NCBI GenBank assembly: GCA_036227345.1
Contig: CP109468.1
Location: 8,804,001 to 8,868,000 of the forward strand
Direction: 5' to 3'
Source of the DNA: Streptomyces sp. NBC_01463
GTDB taxonomy: Bacteria > Actinomycetota > Actinomycetes > Streptomycetales > Streptomycetaceae
DNA length: 64,000 nucleotides
Numbering within the stretch: the first letter of the stretch is position 1; each line of letters opens with the position of its first letter. The position numbers and the translations under genes were made by a program. The notes below the pieces were generated by a model. It was not told where the DNA came from and ran no database searches. It was given only the letters and a program-made list of their open reading frames with translations. This document shows, piece after piece, positions 1 through 8,198 of this stretch.

Positions 1-1
1 C

Positions 2-1426
2 GGCTACTTCAACGGGGACGAGAACAGCGCGGTCTACCGCATCGAGAACGTCAGCGGCGGGCGGTCCCCGCTTGCCCAGGCCTCGGCCGACCGCACCTCC
101 GGCAAGGCCCCGCTCGCTGTGCAGTTCTCCTCGGCGGGAACCTCCGACCCCGATGGCGACCCGCTGTCCTACGCCTGGAAGTTCGGTGACGGCGGCACTT
201 CCACGTCGGCCAACCCCGCGCACACCTACACCGCCAACGGTCAGTACACCGCTGAGCTGACCGTCTCCGACGGCACCGGCCGGACGGCGACCGCATCCGT
301 CACCGTGACCGTGGGCAACACCGCGCCCACGGTGAAGCTGGAGCTGCCCGTCGACGGCAAGATCGTCGACCCGGGCGCCGCGGTGCCGTTCAAGGTGACC
401 GTCACCGACCCCGAGGACGGCACCATCGACTGCTCGAAGGTCAAGGTGACCTTCATCATCGGCCACGACAGCCACGGTCACCCGCAGACCTCGGCGACCG
501 GCTGCTCCGGCACCGTACAGACCATCGCCGACGGCGAGCACGACCCCAACGCCAACATCTTCGGCGTCTGGGACGCCGAGTACACCGACAAGGGCGCGAA
601 CGGGCAGCCCGCCCTGACCAGCCACGACGAGCACATCAGCCAGCCCAGCCACCGCCAGGCCGAGCACTACGGAGGCTCCGCCGGGGTGACGGTCGTCAGC
701 CACACCGCGGCCCACGGAGGCAAGACCGTGGGCAACATCGAGAACGGCGACTGGATCTCCTTCAAGCCCTACGCGCTCGACAACGCGACCAAGCTGACCG
801 CCCGCGTCTCCTCCGCCGGGGCGGGCGGCACGCTCGAAGTGCGCGCGGGCTCGCCCACCGGCACCCTGCTCGGGTCCGTGGCCGTTCCCGTCACGGGAAG
901 CTGGGAGACGTTCCAGGACGTCTCCACGAACCTGGCCAACCGCCCGGCCGGCACCACGACGCTGCACCTCGTCTTCAAGGGCGGCAGCGGAGCCCTCTTC
1001 GACGTGGACGAGTTCGCCGTCACCACCTCGGGCGTCACCGGTCCGCGGGAGGGCGCCATCACCGGCATCGGCGGCAAGTGCGTCGACGTGGCCGCCGGTG
1101 CGACGGCCGACGGGACGCAGATCCAGCTGTACACGTGCAATCAGACGGCCGCCCAGAAGTGGACCGTCGGCACCGACGACACCCTTCGCGCGCTCGGCAA
1201 GTGCATGGACATCAGCGGGGCCGGCACGGCCAACGGCACCAAGGTCCAGCTCTACGGGTGCAACGGCTCCGGGGCCCAGAAGTGGACCCCGCAGGCCGAC
1301 GGGACGCTGAAGAACCCGGCGTCCGGCAAGTGCCTGGACGCGGAGGGCGTGTCCTCCGCGGACCGCACCAGGCTCCACCTGTGGACCTGCGGCACCGGCG
1401 CCAACCAGAAGTGGATCCTGCCATGA
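2..1426 (+). CDS. Secreted sugar dehydrogenase-type protein, C-terminal part (PKD, CBM6, ricin-B lectin)
   Basis: The gene enters from the left edge, so only the last 474 codons are visible. The first residues (GYFNGDENSAVYRIENV) resemble the end of a glucose/sorbosone dehydrogenase beta-propeller. They are followed by a PKD domain (about residues 30-110), a CBM6-like carbohydrate-binding domain (about 220-345) and a ricin-B-type beta-trefoil (about 346-474) with repeated QKW and C-x-D motifs. This layout is known in extracellular PQQ-type sugar dehydrogenases that often also carry ThuA domains. The TGA stop overlaps the next gene's ATG (ATGA), so the two are probably translationally coupled. 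The enzymatic identity rests on the short N-terminal remnant and on context; the binding domains are clear. Confidence 0.8.
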   Translation, partial: GYFNGDENSAVYRIENVSGGRSPLAQASADRTSGKAPLAVQFSSAGTSDPDGDPLSYAWKFGDGGTSTSANPAHTYTANGQYTAELTVSDGTGRTATASVTVTVGNTAPTVKLELPVDGKIVDPGAAVPFKVTVTDPEDGTIDCSKVKVTFIIGHDSHGHPQTSATGCSGTVQTIADGEHDPNANIFGVWDAEYTDKGANGQPALTSHDEHISQPSHRQAEHYGGSAGVTVVSHTAAHGGKTVGNIENGDWISFKPYALDNATKLTARVSSAGAGGTLEVRAGSPTGTLLGSVAVPVTGSWETFQDVSTNLANRPAGTTTLHLVFKGGSGALFDVDEFAVTTSGVTGPREGAITGIGGKCVDVAAGATADGTQIQLYTCNQTAAQKWTVGTDDTLRALGKCMDISGAGTANGTKVQLYGCNGSGAQKWTPQADGTLKNPASGKCLDAEGVSSADRTRLHLWTCGTGANQKWILP

Positions 1427-3204
1427 GACGACGACCGGTCCGGCCTCTCGGCCGCCTCGCCTGCTGGGCCGCCTGCGGCCTGCTCGGCGCCGCGGCGCTG
1501 CCCACGGCTGTGGCGACCGCCACCCCCGAACCCGCCTCCACCGAGCTCCCGGCATCAGCCCCGGCGAAGGCCGCCGCCGCGGATCCCGCCTACGACGTGC
1601 TGGTCTTCTCCAAGACCGCCGGATTCCGCCACTCCTCCATCGACGAAGGCATCACCGCCCTGCGCGAGCTGGGCGCGGCCAACAACTTCACCGTCACCGC
1701 GACCGAGGACGCCGCGGCCTTCACTCCGGCCAACCTCGCCGGATACGAGGCCGTCGTCTTCCTCTCCACCACCGGCGACGTCCTCGACGCCACCCAGCAG
1801 ACGGCATTCGAGGGCTACATGGCGGCGGGCGGCGGCTACGTCGGCGTGCACGCGGCGGCCGACACGGAGTACGACTGGACCTGGTACGCGGGCCTGGCCG
1901 GCGCGCTGTTCCAGTCCCACCCGGCGATCCAGCCCGCCACGGTCAAGGTGGAGGACCGCGCCCACGACGCCACGGCCCACCTCGGCCCGACCTGGCAGCG
2001 TACCGACGAGTGGTACAACTACCGCACCAACCCGCGTACGTCGGCCCATGTCCTCGCCTCGCTCGACGAGTCCAGCTACAGCGGCGGCAGCATGAGCGGC
2101 GACCACCCCATCGCCTGGTGCAAGGACTACGCCGGCGGGCGCGCCTTCTACACCGGCGGCGGTCACACCGAGGAGTCGTACACCGACCCGGCCTTCCGCC
2201 GCCATCTGCTCGGCGGCATCCGCTGGGCGGCCGAACTGACCGAGGCCGACTGCCGTCCGGAGACCGGCTACACCACCCTCTACGGGACCGCGGGCACCGC
2301 CGGCTGGAAGCAGGCGGGCCCGGGCGCGTTCACCGAATCCGACGCCACCCTGACCTCCGGCGGCGGCCTCGGGCTCCTCTGGTACCAGGCCAAGGAGTAC
2401 ACGTCGTACTCCCTGAAACTCGACTGGCGCCAGGCGGGCGACGACAACTCCGGTGTCTTCGTGGGCTTCCCCGCCTCCGACGACCCCTGGTCGGCCGTCA
2501 ACAACGGCTACGAGATCCAGATCGACGCCACCGACACCCCCGACCGCACCACCGGCTCCGTCTACGGCTTCAAGTCCGCCGACCTCGCCGCCCGCGACGC
2601 GGCCCTGAACCCGCCGGGGGAGTGGAACACCTACGAGATCCGGGTCGAGGGCGAGCGCCTCCAGCTCTTCCTCAACGGCCGCCGCATCAACGACTTCACC
2701 AACACCGACCCCGCCCGCAGCCTCCAACAGGGCCACATCGGCCTGCAGAACCACGGGGACGGGGACGACGTCTCCTTCCGGAACGTCCGGATCAAGGAAC
2801 TCGGCGCCGCGTCCGGCCCCAGGGAGGGAGCCATCACGGGCATCGGCGGGAAGTGCGTCGATGTGGCCGCGGCCGCGTCGGCGGACGGCACGCAGATCCA
2901 GCTGTACACGTGCAATCAGTCGGCCGCGCAGAAGTGGACGGTCGGTACGGACAGCACGCTGCGGGCGCTGGGCAAGTGCATGGACGTCAGCGGAGGTGGT
3001 TCGGCGAGCGGCACCAAGATCCAGCTCTACGGGTGCAACGGTTCCGGCGCACAGAAGTGGACCGCGGGCGCCGACGGAACCTTGCGGAACCCGCAGTCCG
3101 GGAAGTGCCTCGACGCGGAGGGCGTCTCCTCCGCCGACCGCACCAGGCTGCACCTGTGGACGTGCGGCACGGGCGCCAACCAGAAATGGGTCCTCCCCAG
3201 CTGA
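1423..3204 (+). CDS. Secreted ThuA / DUF1080 / ricin-B lectin protein
   Basis: A 593-residue protein whose ATG overlaps the upstream stop. It has an arginine-rich start and a hydrophobic stretch with Ala-rich cleavage region (signal peptide, residues 1-35). A ThuA-like domain (about 56-270, starting YDVLVFSKTAGFRHSS) follows, then a DUF1080 concanavalin-like domain (about 282-463) and a ricin-B trefoil (464-593). DUF1080 proteins include 3-keto-disaccharide hydrolases/lyases, and ThuA relatives act in trehalose/sucrose 3-keto-sugar metabolism. With the dehydrogenase-type neighbour, a role in extracellular oxidation and cleavage of glycans is a reasonable inference, but the substrate is unknown. 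Its lectin domain differs from that of the preceding protein at 14 of 128 positions. Confidence 0.88.
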   Translation: MRRRPVRPLGRLACWAACGLLGAAALPTAVATATPEPASTELPASAPAKAAAADPAYDVLVFSKTAGFRHSSIDEGITALRELGAANNFTVTATEDAAAFTPANLAGYEAVVFLSTTGDVLDATQQTAFEGYMAAGGGYVGVHAAADTEYDWTWYAGLAGALFQSHPAIQPATVKVEDRAHDATAHLGPTWQRTDEWYNYRTNPRTSAHVLASLDESSYSGGSMSGDHPIAWCKDYAGGRAFYTGGGHTEESYTDPAFRRHLLGGIRWAAELTEADCRPETGYTTLYGTAGTAGWKQAGPGAFTESDATLTSGGGLGLLWYQAKEYTSYSLKLDWRQAGDDNSGVFVGFPASDDPWSAVNNGYEIQIDATDTPDRTTGSVYGFKSADLAARDAALNPPGEWNTYEIRVEGERLQLFLNGRRINDFTNTDPARSLQQGHIGLQNHGDGDDVSFRNVRIKELGAASGPREGAITGIGGKCVDVAAAASADGTQIQLYTCNQSAAQKWTVGTDSTLRALGKCMDVSGGGSASGTKIQLYGCNGSGAQKWTAGADGTLRNPQSGKCLDAEGVSSADRTRLHLWTCGTGANQKWVLPS

Positions 3205-3275
3205 GTGACCCGCTCGACACCGGCAACGGCGCGGAGGGCGCCGGTGCCGGGACCGGCCGCTCCCATGGGCCGGTG

Positions 3276-3314
3276 ACGGCGGCAGGGCACGACGCCGAAG
3301 CGCCCTGCCGCCGT
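3276..3314. terminator. Strong hairpin between convergent genes
   Basis: Perfect 13-bp inverted repeat: left arm ACGGCGGCAGGGC at 3276-3288, right arm at 3302-3314, 13-nt loop. It lies between the ThuA-lectin gene (ends 3204) and the leftward amine oxidase gene (ends 3379), so it probably acts as a bidirectional terminator. A weaker repeat (CACCGGC/GCCGGTG, 3218-3246) precedes it. Confidence 0.7.
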
Positions 3315-3378
3315 TCCTCGTCCACTTCTCCGACAAGCCGCTTGGTAAGGCCGTTGAGCCGGTCGGGACCGCCTCCCG

Positions 3379-4635
3379 TCAACCGTGCGCGAGATCGCCC
3401 AGTACTTCGCGGGCGGCCCGTGCTCCCGATGCCAACGCGCCTTGTACGGAGCCGGTCGCCCGATGGTCCCCGCAGACGTACCTGCCCGGTGAGAAGCGTG
3501 TCGTACGGCTCAGCGGCCAGGGTGGGTTCATCGCGGGCAGGGCCCTCTCGACCGTGTGGACGGCGATCTGCTGCCAGCGGCCGGTATCGGTGCCGTAGAG
3601 GTCGGCCAGCCGTCGAAGCACGGCCTCGCCCGCGCCGGGCCGGTCGGCGCCCAGGGCCGAGCTGGAGACGAGCGCGGTTCCGGGCGGGGCGTAGGTGGGT
3701 GCGACCTCGGTGAGCACGCAGGTGTTCAGTACGGTTCCGGCGCCGTCCACCACCAAGGTCGGCTCGGCCAGGGGCGAGCTCGCGACCGCGTGGTAGTACG
3801 TGGTCACCGTGCGGCCCTCCGGCACGGGCAGGCCGGGCAGCAGCCGGGCCGCCGCGGCGGCCTCCGTCGCCACCACGACGGATCCGGCCGGCAGCTCACG
3901 GCCGTCCGCCAGAAGCACCCCCGACGCGGTGACCCCGGCGACCGGTGTCTCCAGCCGGAGGACACCGTCGGGCAGACCGGCGGCCAGCTGGGCGGGAACT
4001 GCGCCGATGCCGTCGGCGGGCAGGCAGAGGGTTCCCCGGACCATGCTCCGCAGCACCATGTGGAAGAAGCGGGCGGAGGTCTCCAGCCGGTCCTCCAGGA
4101 ACACACCGGACAGGAACGGCCGCAGGACTTCGTCGACCGCCTTGGCCGAGAGCCCTGCGCGGGACAGGGCGTCAGCGGTGGAACGGTCCGGCCGCCCTTT
4201 GACGCATGCGGCAGGCAGCAGGGAGTCACGCGCGGCGAGCGCGGCCATCGCGGCCAGGTCCCGGCCCGTCAGAACCTTGCCGGGCAGCAGCGTTCCGGCC
4301 TTCTCCGGCCGCCGAGTCGGGTCGGCGAGAGAGACGGGACCGGTCGGCGTGTGCACGATGATGCCCGGAGTGAACGGCCGCAACCGCAGGCTCCGCAACG
4401 CCAGACGCCGCTTCACCTGTGGATAGGCGGTGTTGAACACCTGGAACCCGCGGTCCAGCAGAAACCCGTCCGCCCGGTCCGTGCGCATGCGGCCGCCCAC
4501 GCCGTCGGACGCCTCGAGAAGTGCCACCTGCTGCCCGGAGCCGCACAGATCCAGGGCGCAGGCCAGCCCGGCGAGGCCCGCTCCTACGACGACGACGTCC
4601 GGAGTCCGGCGATGCCGAGTGGTCATGTCCGTCAT
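3379..4635 (-). CDS. FAD-dependent amine oxidase / phytoene-desaturase-like oxidoreductase
   Basis: A 418-residue flavoprotein. The N-terminus has a Rossmann FAD motif (VVVVGAGLAGLACALDL) and the trailing E-A-S-D-G-V-G-G-R-M-R-T-D signature of the amine oxidase/protoporphyrinogen oxidase superfamily. The C-terminal CGD...GSVQGALASG segment is the second FAD contact of this family. The start at 4635 is chosen because GGAGG lies 9 bases upstream; another ATG follows at 4626. The substrate cannot be read from sequence; close relatives are annotated only as NAD(P)/FAD-dependent oxidoreductases. It is divergent from the lysozyme gene and convergent with the lectin genes. Confidence 0.85.
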   Translation of the reverse strand: MTDMTTRHRRTPDVVVVGAGLAGLACALDLCGSGQQVALLEASDGVGGRMRTDRADGFLLDRGFQVFNTAYPQVKRRLALRSLRLRPFTPGIIVHTPTGPVSLADPTRRPEKAGTLLPGKVLTGRDLAAMAALAARDSLLPAACVKGRPDRSTADALSRAGLSAKAVDEVLRPFLSGVFLEDRLETSARFFHMVLRSMVRGTLCLPADGIGAVPAQLAAGLPDGVLRLETPVAGVTASGVLLADGRELPAGSVVVATEAAAAARLLPGLPVPEGRTVTTYYHAVASSPLAEPTLVVDGAGTVLNTCVLTEVAPTYAPPGTALVSSSALGADRPGAGEAVLRRLADLYGTDTGRWQQIAVHTVERALPAMNPPWPLSRTTRFSPGRYVCGDHRATGSVQGALASGARAAREVLGDLAHG

Positions 4636-5089
4636 GTTCCTCTTCCTCCGGCACGGATCTGTGCACGGCGAAGGCGAATGCTCCCGCCTTCGCGTCAGCC
4701 TGGTGAACCACATCTGAGGCGCTCCTGAGCGGAATGCGCCGAGTGCGCGGAGCGCGTCGCCCCGACTCCTCGTGTGCGAGATGAACGGGCCGGCCTCACC
4801 ACCCCACCCGAACACGTTCCGTCCGCCGAATCCAGGCGACACCGCGGTCATGCACCCCCGGAAGATCTGCCCGGCGGAGCGCGACGGTGTACCCGCCGTT
4901 TGAAAATTTCTGCCGGGCGTCGGCCGTTCGTACAGCTCATCCGGACGGAAGCTGGTATAGACCACTAACGAAACGAGAAAACTATTTACCGCGCATGCGT
5001 TCCTGTGGCTCACTGTGTCGTGTTCGCGACAACTGGACGCGCGTAGACCGTCGCGGAACCGCATCTCCCCCCACAAGCAGGAGGCCGTC
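4636..5089. other. Intergenic region between amine oxidase and lysozyme genes
   Basis: A 454-base divergent intergenic region. It carries the dre-like site at 4951-4966 and about 120 bases of leader before the lysozyme TTG start. I looked for the c-di-AMP (ydaO-type) riboswitch found before some Streptomyces cell-wall hydrolase genes and could not recognise its conserved segments. No convincing short gene is seen. Confidence 0.6.
4951..4966. promoter_or_regulatory. Candidate DasR (dre) operator
   Basis: The sequence GCTGGTATAGACCACT differs at one base in the core from the palindromic Streptomyces DasR-responsive element TGGTCTAGACCA. It sits 124 bases upstream of the TTG start of the GH25 lysozyme. 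DasR is the GntR-type regulator of N-acetylglucosamine and chitin metabolism, so control of muramidase and NagZ-like genes by amino-sugar status is plausible. Binding is inferred from sequence only. Confidence 0.6.
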
Positions 5090-5971
5090 TTGTCGACCCG
5101 GAGCATCTCCCTCCAGTCCGTCCAGAAGAGACTCACCGCGGTTGGTGTCGTCGGTACGAGCGCCACGCTGTTGTTCGCCCTGATGTCCGGCACTGCGTCA
5201 TCGGCGCCCTTGCCGGACAGCCCCGTGCCGTACGGCAAGGGCTACATGGGCGTCGGTTACGTCCAGGACAGCGAGGACTTCAAACCGGACACCCGCCCAC
5301 TGCACCTCGACGCCGGGACGGACGCCGGCCTCAAGGCGAACCCCGAGGGCGTCGACGTCTCCAGCTGGCAGGGGGGCATCAACTGGAGCTCGGTCCGTGG
5401 CGCGGGCATCGAGTTCGCCTGGATGAAGGCGACCGAGGGCCTGACGTACAAGGACCCGACGTTCAGTGCCAACTACCTGAACGCCTACAACGCCGGTGTG
5501 ATCCGCGGCGCGTACCACTTCGCACGGCCGGACGTCTCCGGTGGCGCGGCGCAGGCCGACTTCTTCGCGAGCAACGGTGGCGCCTGGTCCCGCGACAACC
5601 TCACGCTCCCCGGCGTACTCGACATCGAGGGCAGCTGCTACGGCTACTCCCAGGCGGCCATGCGGCAGTGGGTCCTCGACTTCTACAACACGTACAAGGC
5701 CCGCACGGGACGTGACGTGGTCATCTACACCAGCCCGAGCTGGTGGAACTCCTGCACCGGGGGCTGGAACGGCATGTCCGCCCTCAGCCCCCTGTGGGTG
5801 GCGCACTGGACCACGGCCGGCAGCCCCAGCATTCCGGCGGGCTTCCCGTTCTGGACGGTCTGGCAGTACAGCTCCACCGGCGCGGTGAGCGGCGTCTCGG
5901 GCAACGTCGACCGCGACCGCTTCAGTGGTGACCGCTCCCGCCTGCTGGCTCTGGCCAACAACACCCCGTGA
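5090..5971 (+). CDS. Secreted GH25 lysozyme (N-acetylmuramidase)
   Basis: A 293-residue protein from the TTG at 5090, chosen because AGGAGG (5079-5084) is 5 bases upstream and because it gives a clean signal peptide (cleavage near SGTASSA, about residue 39). The GH25 fold begins at GVDVSSWQGGINW (catalytic-region Asp 89) and carries the DxE pair in VLDIEG (Asp178, Glu180). The AYHFARP and WTVWQYSS segments are typical of Streptomyces-type muramidases (Chalaropsis lysozyme family). It cleaves the MurNAc-GlcNAc bond of peptidoglycan outside the cell. The next gene encodes a NagZ-like enzyme, which could act on the released muropeptide sugars. Confidence 0.92.
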   Translation: MSTRSISLQSVQKRLTAVGVVGTSATLLFALMSGTASSAPLPDSPVPYGKGYMGVGYVQDSEDFKPDTRPLHLDAGTDAGLKANPEGVDVSSWQGGINWSSVRGAGIEFAWMKATEGLTYKDPTFSANYLNAYNAGVIRGAYHFARPDVSGGAAQADFFASNGGAWSRDNLTLPGVLDIEGSCYGYSQAAMRQWVLDFYNTYKARTGRDVVIYTSPSWWNSCTGGWNGMSALSPLWVAHWTTAGSPSIPAGFPFWTVWQYSSTGAVSGVSGNVDRDRFSGDRSRLLALANNTP

Positions 5972-6027
5972 TGCCGGTGCCGGTGCCGGACCGCGGTGAC
6001 CCTCCGGGTCGTGGCATCCGTGCGAGG

Positions 6028-6069
6028 GCGTGGGCCGGAGCGGCCGGACCCGGTCGCTCCGGCCCACGC
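6028..6069 (+). terminator. Hairpin after the lysozyme gene
   Basis: Perfect 15-bp inverted repeat (arms 6028-6042 and 6055-6069, core GTGGGCCGGAGCG) with a 12-nt loop. It lies 56 bases after the lysozyme stop and 53 bases before the next start. It is probably an intrinsic terminator, or an attenuator if the two hydrolase genes share a transcript. There is no T-run, as is common in Streptomyces. Confidence 0.65.
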
Positions 6070-6122
6070 GTTCCCTGCCGGGGTCCGGCCCGGTCCCACG
6101 ACCGTTCGTGAAGGAGCAAGCC

Positions 6123-7259
6123 ATGAGTGCGACACCACCCCTCAGCAGGCGCGGTGCCCTGGTCGCCGGAGCCGCGGCCCTGGCCGGCGGGCTGGGACTG
6201 GCCACCGGTTCGGAAGCGGCCGTGCGGATGCCCGAGAACGCCCGCCTCCGTGCCGCCGCCCTGTCGCCCCAGCAGCGCGCCGCGCAGTGCGTCATCCACT
6301 CCTACCCCGGACTCACGCCACCCGCCTCCCTGATGAGCGCCATCAAGGAAGGCCGCACCGCCGGCGTGATCTTCTTCGGGGAGAACATCGACAACCTGAG
6401 CCAGATCGAGAGCGTCATCCAGTCGATGAACGCGGCGCACGCCTCTTCGCCCGTGAAACAGCCGCTGCTCCTGATGACCGACCAGGAAGGCGGCGCCATC
6501 CGCCGCCTGCCCGGTGAGCCCGTCATGTCCGCCAAGGACGTCGGCGCCTCGGCCGACCCGCACCAGTGGGCCGACTTCACCGGCAGTGGTGCGGGCATGA
6601 ACCTGGCGGGCGTCGGCATGAACGTCAACCTCGCGCCGGTCCTCGACGTCTACCGCGCGGACGGCGACTTCACGGACCAGTACGAGCGGTCCTACAGCAA
6701 GTCCGCCGCAGCCGTGGCCAGTTGCGGATCGGCCTTCATCACCGCCCAGCAGAGTGCGGGTGTCGCCGCCACCGCCAAGCACTTCCCCGGCCTCGGCCCC
6801 GCATCCGCGAGCCAGAACACGGATCTCCGATCCGTCACCCTCACCACCTCCGCGGCGAGCCTCCGCAGCGTAGACGAGGCGCCGTACCGGGATGCCATCG
6901 CGGCCGGAACCAAGCTCGTCATGCTGTCCTGGGCCGTCTACACCGCCCTGGACTCCAGCCGGCCCGCCGGCCTCTCCCCGACCGTCGTCGGTGAGCTGCG
7001 CAACCGGCTCGGCTACACCGGAGTCACGATCACCGACGCTCTGGAGGCCGGCGCCCTCCAGTCCTTCGGCAGTACGTCGCAACGTGCCGTCCTGGCCGCT
7101 GCCGCGGGCATGGACCTCGTCCTCTGCTCCTCCCGCAGCGTCTCCCAGGGCGACGAGGCGGTGACCGCGCTGAGCGAGGCCCTGACGTCCGGCCGGCTCG
7201 ACGGCACCGCTTTCGACGCCGCCGCCGCACGGGTGAGCGCCCTTCGCGCCGGGCTGTGA
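6123..7259 (+). CDS. Secreted GH3 beta-N-acetylhexosaminidase-like protein (NagZ family)
   Basis: A 378-residue protein with AAGGAG (6111-6116) 6 bases before the ATG. A twin-arginine signal (SRRGALVAGAAAL) suggests Tat export. The GH3 N-terminal TIM barrel is clear: LLLMTDQEGG (residues 116-124), AKHFPG (218-223) and ITDAL with the expected nucleophile Asp305. NagZ enzymes remove GlcNAc from muropeptides using a loop His-Asp dyad in GHGD...DSH. Here that loop reads GLGPASASQNTDL and lacks the standard His, so activity or mechanism may differ. Its position after a lysozyme with a dre site suggests cell-wall recycling or scavenging. Confidence 0.85.
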   Translation: MSATPPLSRRGALVAGAAALAGGLGLATGSEAAVRMPENARLRAAALSPQQRAAQCVIHSYPGLTPPASLMSAIKEGRTAGVIFFGENIDNLSQIESVIQSMNAAHASSPVKQPLLLMTDQEGGAIRRLPGEPVMSAKDVGASADPHQWADFTGSGAGMNLAGVGMNVNLAPVLDVYRADGDFTDQYERSYSKSAAAVASCGSAFITAQQSAGVAATAKHFPGLGPASASQNTDLRSVTLTTSAASLRSVDEAPYRDAIAAGTKLVMLSWAVYTALDSSRPAGLSPTVVGELRNRLGYTGVTITDALEAGALQSFGSTSQRAVLAAAAGMDLVLCSSRSVSQGDEAVTALSEALTSGRLDGTAFDAAAARVSALRAGL

Positions 7260-7359
7260 GGGCTGGGAGGACCCGGGCCGGCCGGACAGGGACGCCAGGT
7301 GGCCTCCTCGGCAGCCGGCGCCTGCGACAGTCGCCGGTCTGCCTGGCGGCCTGGCGGTG

Positions 7360-7986
7360 TCAGCCCACCGTCGCGAGTGTGCGGACGCCGGGCCCTTCGA
7401 GTTCGCCCAGGACCGATCGGCGCCCGGAAACGGCGAGGAGCAGGGTGAGCGCGGGGCCGGTCACCGCCGGCCCTGTGCCGAGCGTCAGGTCGTCGTCGGT
7501 CGCCGTGAGCCGGACGCGGGCCACGAGTTCCTTGGCCCCGCCGAATGACGCCGGGGTACGGGTCTGCAGACGAAGCGATCGGACCACGGCTTCCGGCGGG
7601 TAGGTGCGGCTGAGCCCCAAGGGGCGGCGGATGTCCTCACCGTGGACGACCTCCTCCACCAGGCGGCTGTCGAGGGGGGCCGGCGGCGTGGACTTGCGCG
7701 GAGCCGCCCGACGGAGCCGCTCCAGGGTCTCCTGCGGCGTGGCCCCGCGCCGGCGCGCCACTCCCAGGGAGTTCTGACGGTCGAAGTCGAACCGTGCCCG
7801 GGCCAGGCCCACGACGAATCCCAGGCGCGTGGTCAGGGCCGTGTCCACCAGGTGGGCGACCACGTCGTGCACCGTCCACCCGTCACAGAGAGACGGTGTG
7901 GCCCACTGCTCGTCGTCGAGGTGCGCGAGGTCCTCGATCAGGGCCGCACGCTCTGTATGAACCATCGACCAGACGTCGACCGTCAC
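7360..7986 (-). CDS. TIGR03083 / maleylpyruvate isomerase-fold protein
   Basis: A 208-residue protein from the GTG at 7986, preceded by AAGGAG (7992-7997) at 5 bases. The N-terminal four-helix DinB/MDMPI-like fold is marked by ERAALIEDLAHLDDEQWATP, CDGWTVHDVVAHLVD and LVEEVVHGEDIRRPLG. These are hallmarks of the actinobacterial TIGR03083 family, which includes mycothiol-dependent enzymes, although most members are uncharacterised. A small C-terminal domain follows. The specific reaction is unknown. It is convergent with the NagZ-like gene and divergent from the ArsR-SRPBCC gene. Confidence 0.8.
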   Translation of the reverse strand: MTVDVWSMVHTERAALIEDLAHLDDEQWATPSLCDGWTVHDVVAHLVDTALTTRLGFVVGLARARFDFDRQNSLGVARRRGATPQETLERLRRAAPRKSTPPAPLDSRLVEEVVHGEDIRRPLGLSRTYPPEAVVRSLRLQTRTPASFGGAKELVARVRLTATDDDLTLGTGPAVTGPALTLLLAVSGRRSVLGELEGPGVRTLATVG

Positions 7987-8138
7987 GGCTTCTCCTTCGT
8001 CGATCACAGCGGCACGGATCCCGGGTTCCGTGATCCCGGGTTCTGCCACGTAGGACTGCCGGGGCTACTGGAACTCATCGCCCTGTACAGCCGCAGCCCG
8101 GACGCAGCCGGTGTGGGCCGACACAGCCGTCCGACGGC

Positions 8139-8167
8139 TTGACAGGCAACCAAATAGTTGCCAATTT
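8139..8167 (+). promoter_or_regulatory. Promoter with palindromic operator for the ArsR-SRPBCC gene
   Basis: A perfect -35 TTGACA (8139-8144) is followed by an inverted repeat GGCAAC-N6-GTTGCC (8145-8162) filling the spacer, with a weak AT-rich -10 (around 8162-8168). An ArsR-family protein bound here would block the promoter, so autorepression by the downstream gene product is the simplest reading. Confidence 0.6.
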
Positions 8168-8198
8168 GTAGGTGAGGGGGATCAGGGGGTCGGGTGGC

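Noticed and set aside
4967..5089. c-di-AMP riboswitch (ydaO type) before the lysozyme
   Set aside because: The conserved segments of that riboswitch are not recognisable in the leader.
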